Shown: one piece after another, positions 17,174 to 24,908 of the stretch
How the letters are laid out: every line of letters starts with the position of its first letter
How positions within the stretch are numbered: the stretch's first letter is position 1
NCBI GenBank assembly: GCA_023428695.1
Contig: JAEYWY010000017.1
Span: forward strand, 1 to 64,000
Source of the DNA: Bacteroidota bacterium
GTDB lineage: Bacteria; Bacteroidota; Bacteroidia; Cytophagales; Cyclobacteriaceae
DNA: 64,000 bases
Direction: 5' to 3'
Program-made: the position numbers and the translations under genes
Notes under the pieces: generated by a model
Seen by the model: only the letters and a program-made list of their open reading frames with translations
Database searches by the model: none
What the model was told of the DNA's origin: nothing

Positions 17174-17841
17174 GCCGTTATTGTTTTCTGTGGAAACCAA
17201 TCGTAGTAAATCGTCTCGTTTACGCGAAACGCTCCCTTGAACCTTGCTGTCGAAAAGAATGTATTGTCGAAATCGCTGCATGCCACTTGCTCTATGGGCC
17301 ATTTTTCGCGCTGAATTTGCGTAACGCGAACTTTGTCTCCGAGTACGGAGTATGCGCGGTCCAGCCTACCTATCGTTTCTTTAAGGTTTGAATCAGAAAT
17401 TTGAGTCCCCTTCTGCAACACGTATCGTACCTGGTTGGTCCCCTGCGTGATAGCCACTTCGTTCTCATCTTCGGAAATGTCCGCGTGTTCGAGGTTGTAG
17501 TCTGTCATAAGTGAGCCTCCCGCAACAACGGTACGCCTGTTGGTGAACGAACGCAGGAAAAAGATGCCTTTGCTAACCCCGTCGTTGTACGCACTATCAT
17601 CAACTAGCAGGCGAAATGCAACGTGCCGATAGGCGAAACGCAGGAACGGCAGCAATACCGGTCGCATGTTTTTCAAGTTGACATCAACCATCGAAATCAT
17701 TGCCCTGCCATTGAAGTTTCGCGGTTTGATGTAGCGTGGTATCTTAGTTCGGATTTCATCCATGTCTACAGAAAAGTTTATCAGCCGTACATTGTGCAGC
17801 TCACCGCGATAATGTACCGGGATTCGTTTGAGCAGGTTCAT
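17170..17841 (-). CDS. DUF2071-like protein, second gene of the five-gene operon
   Basis: A 223-residue protein with start at MNLLKRIPVHYRGELHNVRL. It contains the DUF2071-like segments VDMDEIRTKIPRYIKPRNF, GRAMISMVDVNLKNMRPV and FLRFAYRHVAFRLLV. The overall pattern matches the family that includes YqjF, though more distantly than the 15047-15811 gene. The upstream frame out to 18189 lies inside the DCC gene and is not used. The start codon overlaps the stop of the DCC-membrane gene by four bases. No catalytic assignment can be made. Confidence 0.8.
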   Translation of the reverse strand: MNLLKRIPVHYRGELHNVRLINFSVDMDEIRTKIPRYIKPRNFNGRAMISMVDVNLKNMRPVLLPFLRFAYRHVAFRLLVDDSAYNDGVSKGIFFLRSFTNRRTVVAGGSLMTDYNLEHADISEDENEVAITQGTNQVRYVLQKGTQISDSNLKETIGRLDRAYSVLGDKVRVTQIQREKWPIEQVACSDFDNTFFSTARFKGAFRVNETIYYDWFPQKTITA

Positions 17842-18719
17842 GATATGTATTGTTTGATGTGGAAAACATAGACCCAGATAAGCGCAGTGGATTGAAGTGA
17901 CAGAAACCAGCTCACCGTCCACCATTGAGATAATTGCAGATGGCGCACGCGATGAAGGTGCAGGTGCAACATGAACCAACTGCTGATGACAACACTTATT
18001 GCAGGAACGTAAGGTGAGATCGTTCCGCCCATTACATATAAGCAAACCGACGGCATCAGTATCAAAAGCCCCGCGACCATGATGCTGCCCAGGTGACCAA
18101 CATAATCCAGTGCACCTCCTCTTAGAAAGAGTATTGCGAATAGTATTTGAAGTACCCAGCCGGTTCCGGCGGTAAGTATCATCTGCCATGCTGCGTCTGC
18201 AGCCGGAACTCCAAAAATGCGTCGGATTGAAACTCCAAAAACCGCCGTGAGTATGAACGCGGTCAGGACCGCGATCGCGATGTAACTGATTCGGTATCTT
18301 TCCACCTTATCAGGGAAACAATCACAATGAAATCTGCTTTTGGGTGCAGCTATGATGTAGCGATTATACGCCAGCACCTTGTACAGGAACGCAAAGGTTT
18401 TGAAGATAAGCGGGATACGTAGCAGCATACGTATTAGCAGGTATTGGCTTGCGAAAACGTAAGCGACACCTTCGGCTCCATAAATGGTTTCGCCGTCCGA
18501 GGTATCGATGAGCGCCATGCCATTTCGAAATCTGTCAGTGTCGACTTTGTCTTGAAGGGACAAGTCCAACTTTGCTAAAGCGACGACTTTATGTTGATCA
18601 ATCTGCGTCAGTTTGAGGATAACTTTGCGAAGTGAGGAGCAGACCTTGCAGTTGCTGTCGTACACGATAAGTTTATTTTCCAGAGAGTTCATAAGGGTTT
18701 CTGAGTATTTATACGCCAA
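17838..18719 (-). CDS. DCC-family (DUF393) thiol-disulfide oxidoreductase fused to membrane helices
   Basis: A 293-residue protein (284 if the internal MNSLENK start is used). The N-terminal 125 residues are a DUF393/DCC thioredoxin-like domain with the diagnostic VYDSNCKVCSSLRKVI, where the two cysteines form a CxxC. The remainder holds about five hydrophobic helices (YIAIAVLTAFILTAVFGV, MVAGLLILMPSVCLYVMG and others). The fusion places a redox-active domain at the membrane. It is the first gene of a five-gene run in which every junction overlaps. A perfect inverted repeat lies 18-45 bases upstream. Confidence 0.85.
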   Translation of the reverse strand: MAYKYSETLMNSLENKLIVYDSNCKVCSSLRKVILKLTQIDQHKVVALAKLDLSLQDKVDTDRFRNGMALIDTSDGETIYGAEGVAYVFASQYLLIRMLLRIPLIFKTFAFLYKVLAYNRYIIAAPKSRFHCDCFPDKVERYRISYIAIAVLTAFILTAVFGVSIRRIFGVPAADAAWQMILTAGTGWVLQILFAILFLRGGALDYVGHLGSIMVAGLLILMPSVCLYVMGGTISPYVPAISVVISSWFMLHLHLHRVRHLQLSQWWTVSWFLSLQSTALIWVYVFHIKQYIS

Positions 18720-18736
18720 ACATAGATTAATGTTAT

Positions 18737-18764
18737 TAAACTTTCAATCTTTTTTGAAAGTTTA
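18737..18764. promoter_or_regulatory. Perfect 11-bp inverted repeat at the head of the five-gene operon
   Basis: TAAACTTTCAA at 18737-18747 and TTGAAAGTTTA at 18754-18764 are exact inverse complements separated by six bases. The element sits 18 bases upstream of the first gene of the operon (start 18719) and between divergently transcribed genes. Spacing and symmetry fit a dimeric repressor or activator site (MerR- or MarR-type palindromes look similar), but the cognate regulator is not in the window. Confidence 0.55.
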
Positions 18765-18909
18765 GTCTATACATTATGTAGTGTCTGCCTGGGGTATCCC
18801 TCAATCCCTCATTTGAGGCCTTTTTTCGAAGTTCCTGGCTGTATTCAAGGCGTAACCATCGTTCAAAAAAAGCTGGATTTATCATCATTCCTGTTAAATT
18901 TACCTGATC

Positions 18910-18917
18910 GACCTTTG
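18910..18917 (+). promoter_or_regulatory. Candidate Bacteroidota -7 box
   Basis: GACCTTTG differs from the Bacteroidota -7 consensus TAnnTTTG by one base and lies ten bases before the start codon of the OmpA/PD40 gene. This placement, giving an almost leaderless mRNA, is frequent in the phylum. The -33 element is not clear. Confidence 0.35.
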
Positions 18918-18926
18918 ACCTGACCA

Positions 18927-20960
18927 ATGAAAAAAATAGTACTGCTGCTTTTATTGTCAGCACCGTTGACTATACCCGTAACCGGACAGACCCTGCAATG
19001 GGCAAACAAGGTTCTCGAATTCTCATCGCAGATTACCCCGGGACAATATTCCGCCGAACAAGCACTTGGAAAACCCAATGTACTCCCTGCCGGGGGCCAG
19101 AATCCCGCGGCATGGATGCCCGACAGGCCGCGCCGTAAGGAATTCCTCAAACTTGGTTTTGCCCGGCCGATGAGCATACGCCAGATTGCCGTTGCCGAAT
19201 CGTTCAATCCCGGCGCCCTGTCCAAGGTCTACCTGTATGATGTCACGGGCAGGGAATACGAAGTGATGACACTGAGCCCGCAGGCAATCCCGCAGAAAAG
19301 CAGAATGCTGAACATTTTTATCGAGCCGACTTCTTACGAAGTTGTCGCAGTCAAGCTTGAATTCGACGGCGCTGCATTGCCAGACTATTTCAGCATTGAC
19401 GCCGTCGCAATAACAGACTCCACTTATCCTGTAATCGCTGAGATTCCACAAGCCGCACTGAATGCGTCGGGCATAATGGTGGAGGCTCTCGATGAGAACG
19501 TAAACAGTGAATACAAGGAACTCAATCCGTTGCTTTCACCTGATGGCAAAACGCTTTACTTCGGACGTCAGAATCACCCCGGCAACATGGGTGGTGTCGC
19601 GGATCGTGAAGACATCTGGTATTCGGAACTCGATGACAACGGAAACTGGACGCTGGCCCGAAACCTCGGAGCCCAGTTCAACAACACTTCACCAAACTTC
19701 ATCAACGCTATAACGACTACGCCAGACGGTAAGTCTGCGATCATGGTTCTTGGTAACAAGTACATCGACGGGAAGAACCGAATGGAAGCCGGCGTATCGA
19801 TCAGTTCGAATGTCGGTGGGCAATGGAGCAAGCCCGTGGCATTAAATATAACCAACGACTACAACCTTAGCGAAAAAGCAAACTATTTCCTGGCCAATAA
19901 CAGGAAAACGCTGATCATGTCAGTGCAACGCCGGGATACACGCGGCGACCGCGACCTTTATGTCAGTTTCATGCGCGACGACAGCGTATGGACCGAACCG
20001 TTGCACATGGGCAACGTCATCAACACAATTGCTGAGGAATCGGCACCATTCCTAGCGATCGACGACATGACGCTGTACTTTTCATCGCGTGGATTCAGTG
20101 GTTATGGTCAGGCCGATGTATATGTATCCAAACGACTTGACGACACGTGGATAAATTGGTCTGAACCCGAGAACCTGGGACCAACAATCAATTCTCCACT
20201 GGATGATCTTTTCTTTAATATCCCTGCAAAGAGTGATTTCGCTTACTTCTCACGCGGCGTAAGTGAAACCAACACAGATATCTTTCGCGTCAGCCTGCCG
20301 ATCATGAGATCACCCGAACCCTGGGCAACAGTGGCGGGAAAACTTGTCGATGCGAAAACAGGCAAGCCACTTGCAGCCAAGATTGTTTACGAGAGGCTAC
20401 CTGATGGCGCCGATCTGGGCATCGCGCAGTCCGAACCTGAAACCGGGGCCTACGAAATACACCTTCCGGGTGGACAGCTTTATGGGATTCGCGCTGAAGC
20501 AACGGACTACATGAGCGAAAGCCAGACACTCGACCTTCGTGACCTTAAGGCCGATACAAAGATTGACAGGAACTTCACGCTTCGTCCGATCCAGGTTGTA
20601 CCCATTGCCGAAGAAGCTATTGTACGACTTAACACAATCTTTTTCGATTTCAACAAGGCGGTGTTAAAGCCCGAAGCATTCCCTGAACTGGAACGCGTGG
20701 TAAAATTAATGAATGACCGCCCCGGCATGGTCATCGAAATCGGCGGTCACACAGATAACATCGGCTCGGATCATTTTAATCAGAAGTTGTCTGAGCGCAG
20801 GGCAAATGCCGTAATGAAATTCCTTTTGTCAAAAGGGATCAATGCAAGCCGGATTACTGCGGTAGGTTATGGTGAAAAGCGACCTCTTGTTTCCAATGAT
20901 GATGAGAAAGACGGCCGCGAAATCAACCGCAGAGTAGAATTCCGCATCGTGAAATTATAA
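18927..20960 (+). CDS. PD40 beta-propeller protein with C-terminal OmpA domain
   Basis: A 677-residue exported protein with signal peptide MKKIVLLLLLSAPLTIPVTGQ. Residues about 25-165 look like a discoidin-type sandwich (QALGKPNVLP ... VAVKLEFDGA). Residues about 180-455 hold several PD40/WD40-like strands (NPLLSPDGKTLYFGRQ, APFLAIDDMTLYFSSRGF). A carboxypeptidase-regulatory-like domain follows (TVAGKLVDAKTGKPLAAKI). The C-terminal 110 residues are OmpA-like (TIFFDFNKAVLKPEAFPEL, EIGGHTDNIGSDHFNQ), binding peptidoglycan. Such proteins are typical cell-envelope anchors in this phylum. It is monocistronic, divergent from the DCC operon. Confidence 0.92.
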   Translation: MKKIVLLLLLSAPLTIPVTGQTLQWANKVLEFSSQITPGQYSAEQALGKPNVLPAGGQNPAAWMPDRPRRKEFLKLGFARPMSIRQIAVAESFNPGALSKVYLYDVTGREYEVMTLSPQAIPQKSRMLNIFIEPTSYEVVAVKLEFDGAALPDYFSIDAVAITDSTYPVIAEIPQAALNASGIMVEALDENVNSEYKELNPLLSPDGKTLYFGRQNHPGNMGGVADREDIWYSELDDNGNWTLARNLGAQFNNTSPNFINAITTTPDGKSAIMVLGNKYIDGKNRMEAGVSISSNVGGQWSKPVALNITNDYNLSEKANYFLANNRKTLIMSVQRRDTRGDRDLYVSFMRDDSVWTEPLHMGNVINTIAEESAPFLAIDDMTLYFSSRGFSGYGQADVYVSKRLDDTWINWSEPENLGPTINSPLDDLFFNIPAKSDFAYFSRGVSETNTDIFRVSLPIMRSPEPWATVAGKLVDAKTGKPLAAKIVYERLPDGADLGIAQSEPETGAYEIHLPGGQLYGIRAEATDYMSESQTLDLRDLKADTKIDRNFTLRPIQVVPIAEEAIVRLNTIFFDFNKAVLKPEAFPELERVVKLMNDRPGMVIEIGGHTDNIGSDHFNQKLSERRANAVMKFLLSKGINASRITAVGYGEKRPLVSNDDEKDGREINRRVEFRIVKL

Positions 20961-21002
20961 CCACGTACGGCGGACGACGAAGCAAGGTTGTGTTACTTTA
21001 GC

Positions 21003-21010
21003 TACCTTTG
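21003..21010 (+). promoter_or_regulatory. Bacteroidota -7 box TACCTTTG
   Basis: TACCTTTG matches TAnnTTTG exactly and lies eight bases before the ATG of the small transporter gene at 21019, implying a very short leader. A TTG-containing -33-like element upstream is imperfectly spaced. Confidence 0.5.
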
Positions 21011-21018
21011 CTGTCGTT

Positions 21019-21462
21019 ATGAAAATTGCATTCTACCTCATCTCAATAATTGCCGGTGTTGCTGTTGCATTTCAGACCGGCGTAAACTCACAACTTCGTA
21101 CCGACACGGGTAACGCGGTACTCGCCTCACTCATTTCGTTCATTATTGGCACTGTAGCACTGATCGTGCTCTACTTCGCATTCTTCCGGCAGTCGCCGAT
21201 GTTCCCTGAAGGGTACAAGTTCGAATGGTGGAAATTCACGGGTGGGCTACTCGGAGTTCTTTATGTGACGGCAGTTGTTCTTGCGGCTCCACGTATCGGT
21301 GCGGGTAATGCGCTTGCATTCATCGTAGGTGGCCAGTTCGTGGCTGCAATAATTATCGATCATTACGGATGGATGGATCTGCCTGTTACCCCCGCCTCGC
21401 TGACACGCATCATCGGAATCGTGCTACTACTGGCTGGAGTGTATCTTATCCAAAAGGAGTGA
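21019..21462 (+). CDS. DMT-type small membrane transporter (DUF606/YdcZ-like)
   Basis: A 147-residue protein made almost wholly of five hydrophobic helices. The start MKIAFYLISIIAGVAVAFQ and the conserved GVNSQLRTDTGNAVLASLISFIIG are typical of the DUF606 family, which also has a glycine-rich helix GAGNALAFIVGGQFVAAI. Members form homo- or hetero-dimers and belong to the drug/metabolite superfamily. The substrate is unknown. It ends at 21462 and converges on the DNA glycosylase gene. Confidence 0.85.
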   Translation: MKIAFYLISIIAGVAVAFQTGVNSQLRTDTGNAVLASLISFIIGTVALIVLYFAFFRQSPMFPEGYKFEWWKFTGGLLGVLYVTAVVLAAPRIGAGNALAFIVGGQFVAAIIIDHYGWMDLPVTPASLTRIIGIVLLLAGVYLIQKE

Positions 21463-21481
21463 GTAGGACGAAAGAACGATC

Positions 21482-22084
21482 TTAACGCCTGAGTGTATCC
21501 TTATACGGCCATAAGTAAAAACAAGCATAGCTGCGATAGGGCCGCCACTTTTCCGAAATCTTTACACAACGCAGACGAAGTGCCTTCCCGGTAGACCTCA
21601 GGTTGTAGAGCCGTTTCATCGCGTTGATGATTCCAAGATCATCGGCCGGGAAAACGTCCTTCCGCCCCAGCGAAAACATCAGGATCATCTCAACAGTCCA
21701 GCGGCCAACGCCCTTTATACTGGTGAGATACGTAATCACTTCTTCGTCACTCATTCGATCAAGGCGTTCGTACGAAATATCATTGTCTCGGGCGAAGTCA
21801 GCGATCGCCTTGATGTAACTGGCCTTTTGATAGGACAAGCCTGCGCGTCTCATCGTCTCAGCTTCGAGTGAGCCCACCAGTTCGGGATGAGGATAACGAT
21901 CCGGGAAAAGGTCAAGAAACCGTTCCCATATCGTCGTGGCCGCCTTTACCGAAAGCTGTTGGCCGGCGATGGCACGCATCAGCCGGAAATAAATGTCACG
22001 CTGTCTGCGCGGCCGGTATGGCGTAACAAGTTCCAGAATGCCTGCAAGTCGCAAGTCCTGCTTAAGTACGAGTCGGTGTTTCAT
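21482..22084 (-). CDS. DNA-3-methyladenine glycosylase (HhH-GPD, AlkA-like)
   Basis: A 200-residue base-excision repair enzyme, with start chosen at MKHRLVLKQDLRL because the upstream frame has no homology. The HhH motif is in YLTSIKGVGRWTVEMILMF, and the catalytic aspartate lies in VFPADDLGI downstream. The N-terminal FRLMRAIAGQQLSVKAA is the family Q-Q-I/L helix. It removes alkylated purines such as 3-methyladenine from DNA. Its length is that of the short AlkA group without the extra N-terminal domain. It is divergent from a small conserved gene at 22233. Confidence 0.92.
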   Translation of the reverse strand: MKHRLVLKQDLRLAGILELVTPYRPRRQRDIYFRLMRAIAGQQLSVKAATTIWERFLDLFPDRYPHPELVGSLEAETMRRAGLSYQKASYIKAIADFARDNDISYERLDRMSDEEVITYLTSIKGVGRWTVEMILMFSLGRKDVFPADDLGIINAMKRLYNLRSTGKALRLRCVKISEKWRPYRSYACFYLWPYKDTLRR

Positions 22085-22232
22085 AAAGTGGGCCCCGTTA
22101 AAAATAGCCGGCACGACGATGACATGCAAGGTTAGTGATCTCGAAACAATATCCCGGCAGACCGTTGGTAGTAACAAAAACGAATACTTACTTGAATCCC
22201 AATCGCCCGTACAGCAGGCAAAGCAAATCCCA

Positions 22233-22436
22233 ATGAAAATGACTGAACGTGATCTCAGAAAGCTCGAAGGAACAATCCGTAGCAAAATGGAGGAAATCAA
22301 AGCACAACGTGTGAGCCTTAAAGATTCAGGTATCGGCGGGCTCATGAACACACTAAAAAAAGTTGACGAAGCGCTTTACGAAAAGATCCTGCCCGAGTAC
22401 AAGAAAATGGTAGCTGAGCGCAACATCTTTAAGTGA
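22233..22436 (+). CDS. Small conserved hypothetical protein
   Basis: A 67-residue highly charged, helical protein starting MKMTERDLRKLEGTIRSKME (an alternative start is two codons later). The C-terminal ALYEKILPEYKKMVAERNIF keeps a regular amphipathic pattern. No domain can be named. A longer frame upstream in the same phase is the antisense of the glycosylase gene and is not real. It lies about 150 bases from the glycosylase start on the opposite strand. Confidence 0.6.
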   Translation: MKMTERDLRKLEGTIRSKMEEIKAQRVSLKDSGIGGLMNTLKKVDEALYEKILPEYKKMVAERNIFK

Positions 22437-22590
22437 GATATATTCCACGATCATAAAAGGGCACCCTCCCAAACAACTTACCTCATCACCGCTTCCGCGT
22501 TTCCAGAGCCGAAGGCTCGGCTTGGTATTGTGACTATAAAGGAACTCTAAATCCAGTGCACCAACGAGAACCGTGTCCCGCTATAACTTC

Positions 22591-22628
22591 AAAAAAAAGG
22601 AAAGCCGGGTATGCCGGCCTCCTTTCCT
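22591..22628 (-). terminator. Rho-independent terminator for the gene ending at 22672
   Basis: On the minus strand AGGAAAG and GCCGG pair with CCGGC and TTTCCT around a short loop, followed by eight T residues (the A-run at 22591-22598). It lies 44 bases past the stop of the repeat-protein gene. Confidence 0.85.
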
Positions 22629-22671
22629 AAACATGATGCAACGTGCTTAATCTAAATCACCAGCCTAACGG

Positions 22672-23916
22672 TTAAAGTTGGGTCATTTCGATTGATTCCA
22701 CCTCAGCCCAGGGAATATACGTGCTGCTTCTCTCTTTCCCGGGAAAAATAAGCAGCCCTTGATTGCGATCACCGACATCCTGAGCGTCATCAAGTGTAAC
22801 AGTCTTTCCGCCGACGAGTTCGACAACGCTGCGACGTGAACCTTTTGCTGTTATTTTCTTTATGCTACGGAATGGAATCGTGTACTCAAACTCACCCTCT
22901 TTTCCCTGAAGCAATTCAAAATCATATGCTTCGTCCAGGTCGAATATGAGTCGGCCTGACAACGTACTCCCGTCGCGTGTCTTCACGCGGGCATTAAGTT
23001 CTTTCGGATTCTTATAATCACTGAACGTCAACAGGTCGCCATCGGCGTTGTCGGAAAACGTTACTTTGTCAAATTCTGACCATGGAATATCAAATGCCGG
23101 GAAGTCTCGATTCATAACGATGACGCCCCGATGTCCTTTAGCTACATCGTTGCTGCCGCTCATTTCGAAGCGCCGGCCCGACTTCAATTCAACAATACTC
23201 CTTCCACCCTTCTTTTCAATTGAGCGTATCTTACCAAATTCGATTGACAACTTTCCATCCTCGGACTCGCCGTCCAGTTTGTCCGTGGAAAGGCGTTCAT
23301 CGTGATCCCACTGAATATACCCGGATACCTTTTTTCCGAAAGCTTCGACTGTCCCGTATAGCGGTTCACCAAACTTTCCGGGCAAAGCCGAAGGTGTTTT
23401 CATGAACTCAACTTTTTCAATTCTGTTCCATCTTAGCGTAACCTCTCCAAGTTCCTTATCGAGAATTACGATATCGTTTCCCACGTCGTTGTAACCTTCG
23501 CCGTCCACTTCGACGCGTGTTCCGTTTCGCAATTCAATTTCAGCACGCTGGCTGCCTGTGGGCCGAATCGACTTAATATCACCAAACTGACACGTGAACT
23601 GATGTGTGTAGTCGCGGCGATGATTGCTAAACCGGCCACTGACCCACCGTGCCACATTATCTGACATACTGATCCAGCTATCGTTTTGTTGAGCGTCAAG
23701 GCGTTCGCGATCACGCTCAGAAAGGTAACGCAGGTTCTCGTTTTCCTGCTTGGCGGCGTTGAACAAATCAACCCAGTACACTTCTTCACGGCCCCAGCGA
23801 ATAGGGCCTTCATACGACTTCTCGTCGACGGTGACGATTTTGCCGTACATAAAAACATCGTCCTGGCCTGCGGGAGGTTCGGCGATCAGACTAGTAATTA
23901 CTAATGCGAGAAACAT
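22672..23916 (-). CDS. Secreted repeat protein A (paralogue of 25932-27182)
   Basis: A 414-residue protein with signal peptide MFLALVITSLIAEPPAGQ. The mature part is built from repeated modules of about 90-100 residues. Each starts with a G-x-(V/I) strand and GxIxWDxDE or related (YEGPIRWGREEVYWVDLF, VSGYIQWDHDERLSTD, LSGRLIFDLDEAYDFE). It then continues I(E/P)FxxIxxIxxK plus VELxxGxxxxLxxxxDV, and ends IPWxxxxxVxF. The arrangement looks like a string of small Sm-like beta-barrels. No named family is recognised. It is about 40 percent similar by eye to the paralogue upstream of the LytS kinase. Its own promoter region shares a direct-repeat element with that paralogue. Confidence 0.8.
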   Translation of the reverse strand: MFLALVITSLIAEPPAGQDDVFMYGKIVTVDEKSYEGPIRWGREEVYWVDLFNAAKQENENLRYLSERDRERLDAQQNDSWISMSDNVARWVSGRFSNHRRDYTHQFTCQFGDIKSIRPTGSQRAEIELRNGTRVEVDGEGYNDVGNDIVILDKELGEVTLRWNRIEKVEFMKTPSALPGKFGEPLYGTVEAFGKKVSGYIQWDHDERLSTDKLDGESEDGKLSIEFGKIRSIEKKGGRSIVELKSGRRFEMSGSNDVAKGHRGVIVMNRDFPAFDIPWSEFDKVTFSDNADGDLLTFSDYKNPKELNARVKTRDGSTLSGRLIFDLDEAYDFELLQGKEGEFEYTIPFRSIKKITAKGSRRSVVELVGGKTVTLDDAQDVGDRNQGLLIFPGKERSSTYIPWAEVESIEMTQL

Positions 23917-24025
23917 ATTTTTGTTTTTGATTACAGGTTTTACGACTTTCGTCGCATATCTGAACCAAATTTGAATAGTCTAAGTCAGTTACGCAGGCAT
24001 ATACTGACCAACCCGGCATTCACCT

Positions 24026-24058
24026 GACTGAACCGGGATAATAGACGGATGAATCTCC
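24026..24058 (-). promoter_or_regulatory. Direct-repeat element upstream of repeat protein A
   Basis: GACTGAACCGGGA at 24026-24038 is identical to 27236-27248, which sits upstream of the paralogous gene. Within it TGAACCGGG (24029) is followed 21 bases later by the partial copy TGAATCTCC (24050). Two 9-bp direct repeats spaced by 12 bases is the geometry known for LytTR binding sites. The element lies about 110 bases upstream of the start at 23916. It may be the target of the LytTR regulator encoded next to it (inference). Confidence 0.4.
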
Positions 24059-24152
24059 CTTGCAGAGACAGCGCCTTTGGAATGCAGGCACATCCCGGTA
24101 TCCCGAAAAACATAAAGTCCGGTTACGCCACTGGAAGTTGATGGATCATGGA

Positions 24153-24908
24153 TCATTGATCGATCCACTTCTTGAATTCGGGGGTTCGTTCGGCACTAAT
24201 GATCACTTCCTCGCTCGATGGAGGATTCAGCGCCAGCTTGAGACGACCCTTAAAGTAGGGGTGCATTTCAGCAATAGCATCGAAGGTGATAATGTACTGC
24301 CTGTTTACCCGGAAGAATAACCGCGGGTCAAGCAATTCGATAACTTCCTCAAGCGTCTGGTCATACGGGTATCGCTTACCATCGCGCGTAACAATGTAGG
24401 TGAGTTTGCTTTCGCTATAGAAGTAAGCAATCTTTTCTGACGGAATGGCTGCAATCTTTTGTCCGACGCGAATCATAAACCGGCTCTTGAACTCAGGTTG
24501 AGGCGCCTTCAGAAAACGAAGTACTTCCGCGTAGTCGGGAATGACTGGTTGCGATGTAACGGTACGGTATTTTTCCAGGCTTGCACGAAGCCGGTCTTTC
24601 TGAACGGGTTTGAGCAGGTAATCGATACTGTTCACTTGAAACGCGCGAATCGCATACTGATCGTAGGCAGTAGTGAAGATAACCGGACGCGTGATTTTGA
24701 CGCGTTCGAATATTTCGAATGACAATCCGTCGAGGAGTTGAATATCTGCCAGGAATAAATCGGGGTGTTCGTTGGATTCAAGCCACTTCACGGAAGCAGC
24801 AACGGAGGCGAGCTTTGCGACAACATCCGCAGACGGTTCAACTTCTTTGATCAGCGATTCCATCTGACCCGATGCCAGGTTCTCATCCTCGATGATCAAC
24901 ACTTTCAT
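24153..24908 (-). CDS. LytTR-family response regulator
   Basis: A 251-residue cytoplasmic regulator. Residues 1-115 form a receiver domain (MKVLIIEDENLASGQ, phosphoacceptor aspartate in LFLADIQLLDG, FTTAYDQYAIRAF and the conserved lysine in YLLKPV). Residues about 150-250 form a LytTR DNA-binding domain (FMIRVGQKIAAIPSEKIAYF, FFRVNRQYIITFDAI). The start overlaps the stop of the sensor kinase gene by four bases, so the pair is translated as a unit. Likely targets are the flanking repeat-protein genes, based on a shared upstream element. Confidence 0.93.
   Translation of the reverse strand: MKVLIIEDENLASGQMESLIKEVEPSADVVAKLASVAASVKWLESNEHPDLFLADIQLLDGLSFEIFERVKITRPVIFTTAYDQYAIRAFQVNSIDYLLKPVQKDRLRASLEKYRTVTSQPVIPDYAEVLRFLKAPQPEFKSRFMIRVGQKIAAIPSEKIAYFYSESKLTYIVTRDGKRYPYDQTLEEVIELLDPRLFFRVNRQYIITFDAIAEMHPYFKGRLKLALNPPSSEEVIISAERTPEFKKWIDQ

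Noticed and set aside
17842..18189. N-terminal extension of the second DUF2071 gene
   Set aside because: It lies inside the coding region of the DCC gene in another frame; the ATG at 17841 overlaps the upstream stop in the same way as the other operon junctions.
18807..18818. CCTCA/TGAGG hairpin
   Set aside because: Only five base pairs with a two-base loop; below what can be supported.
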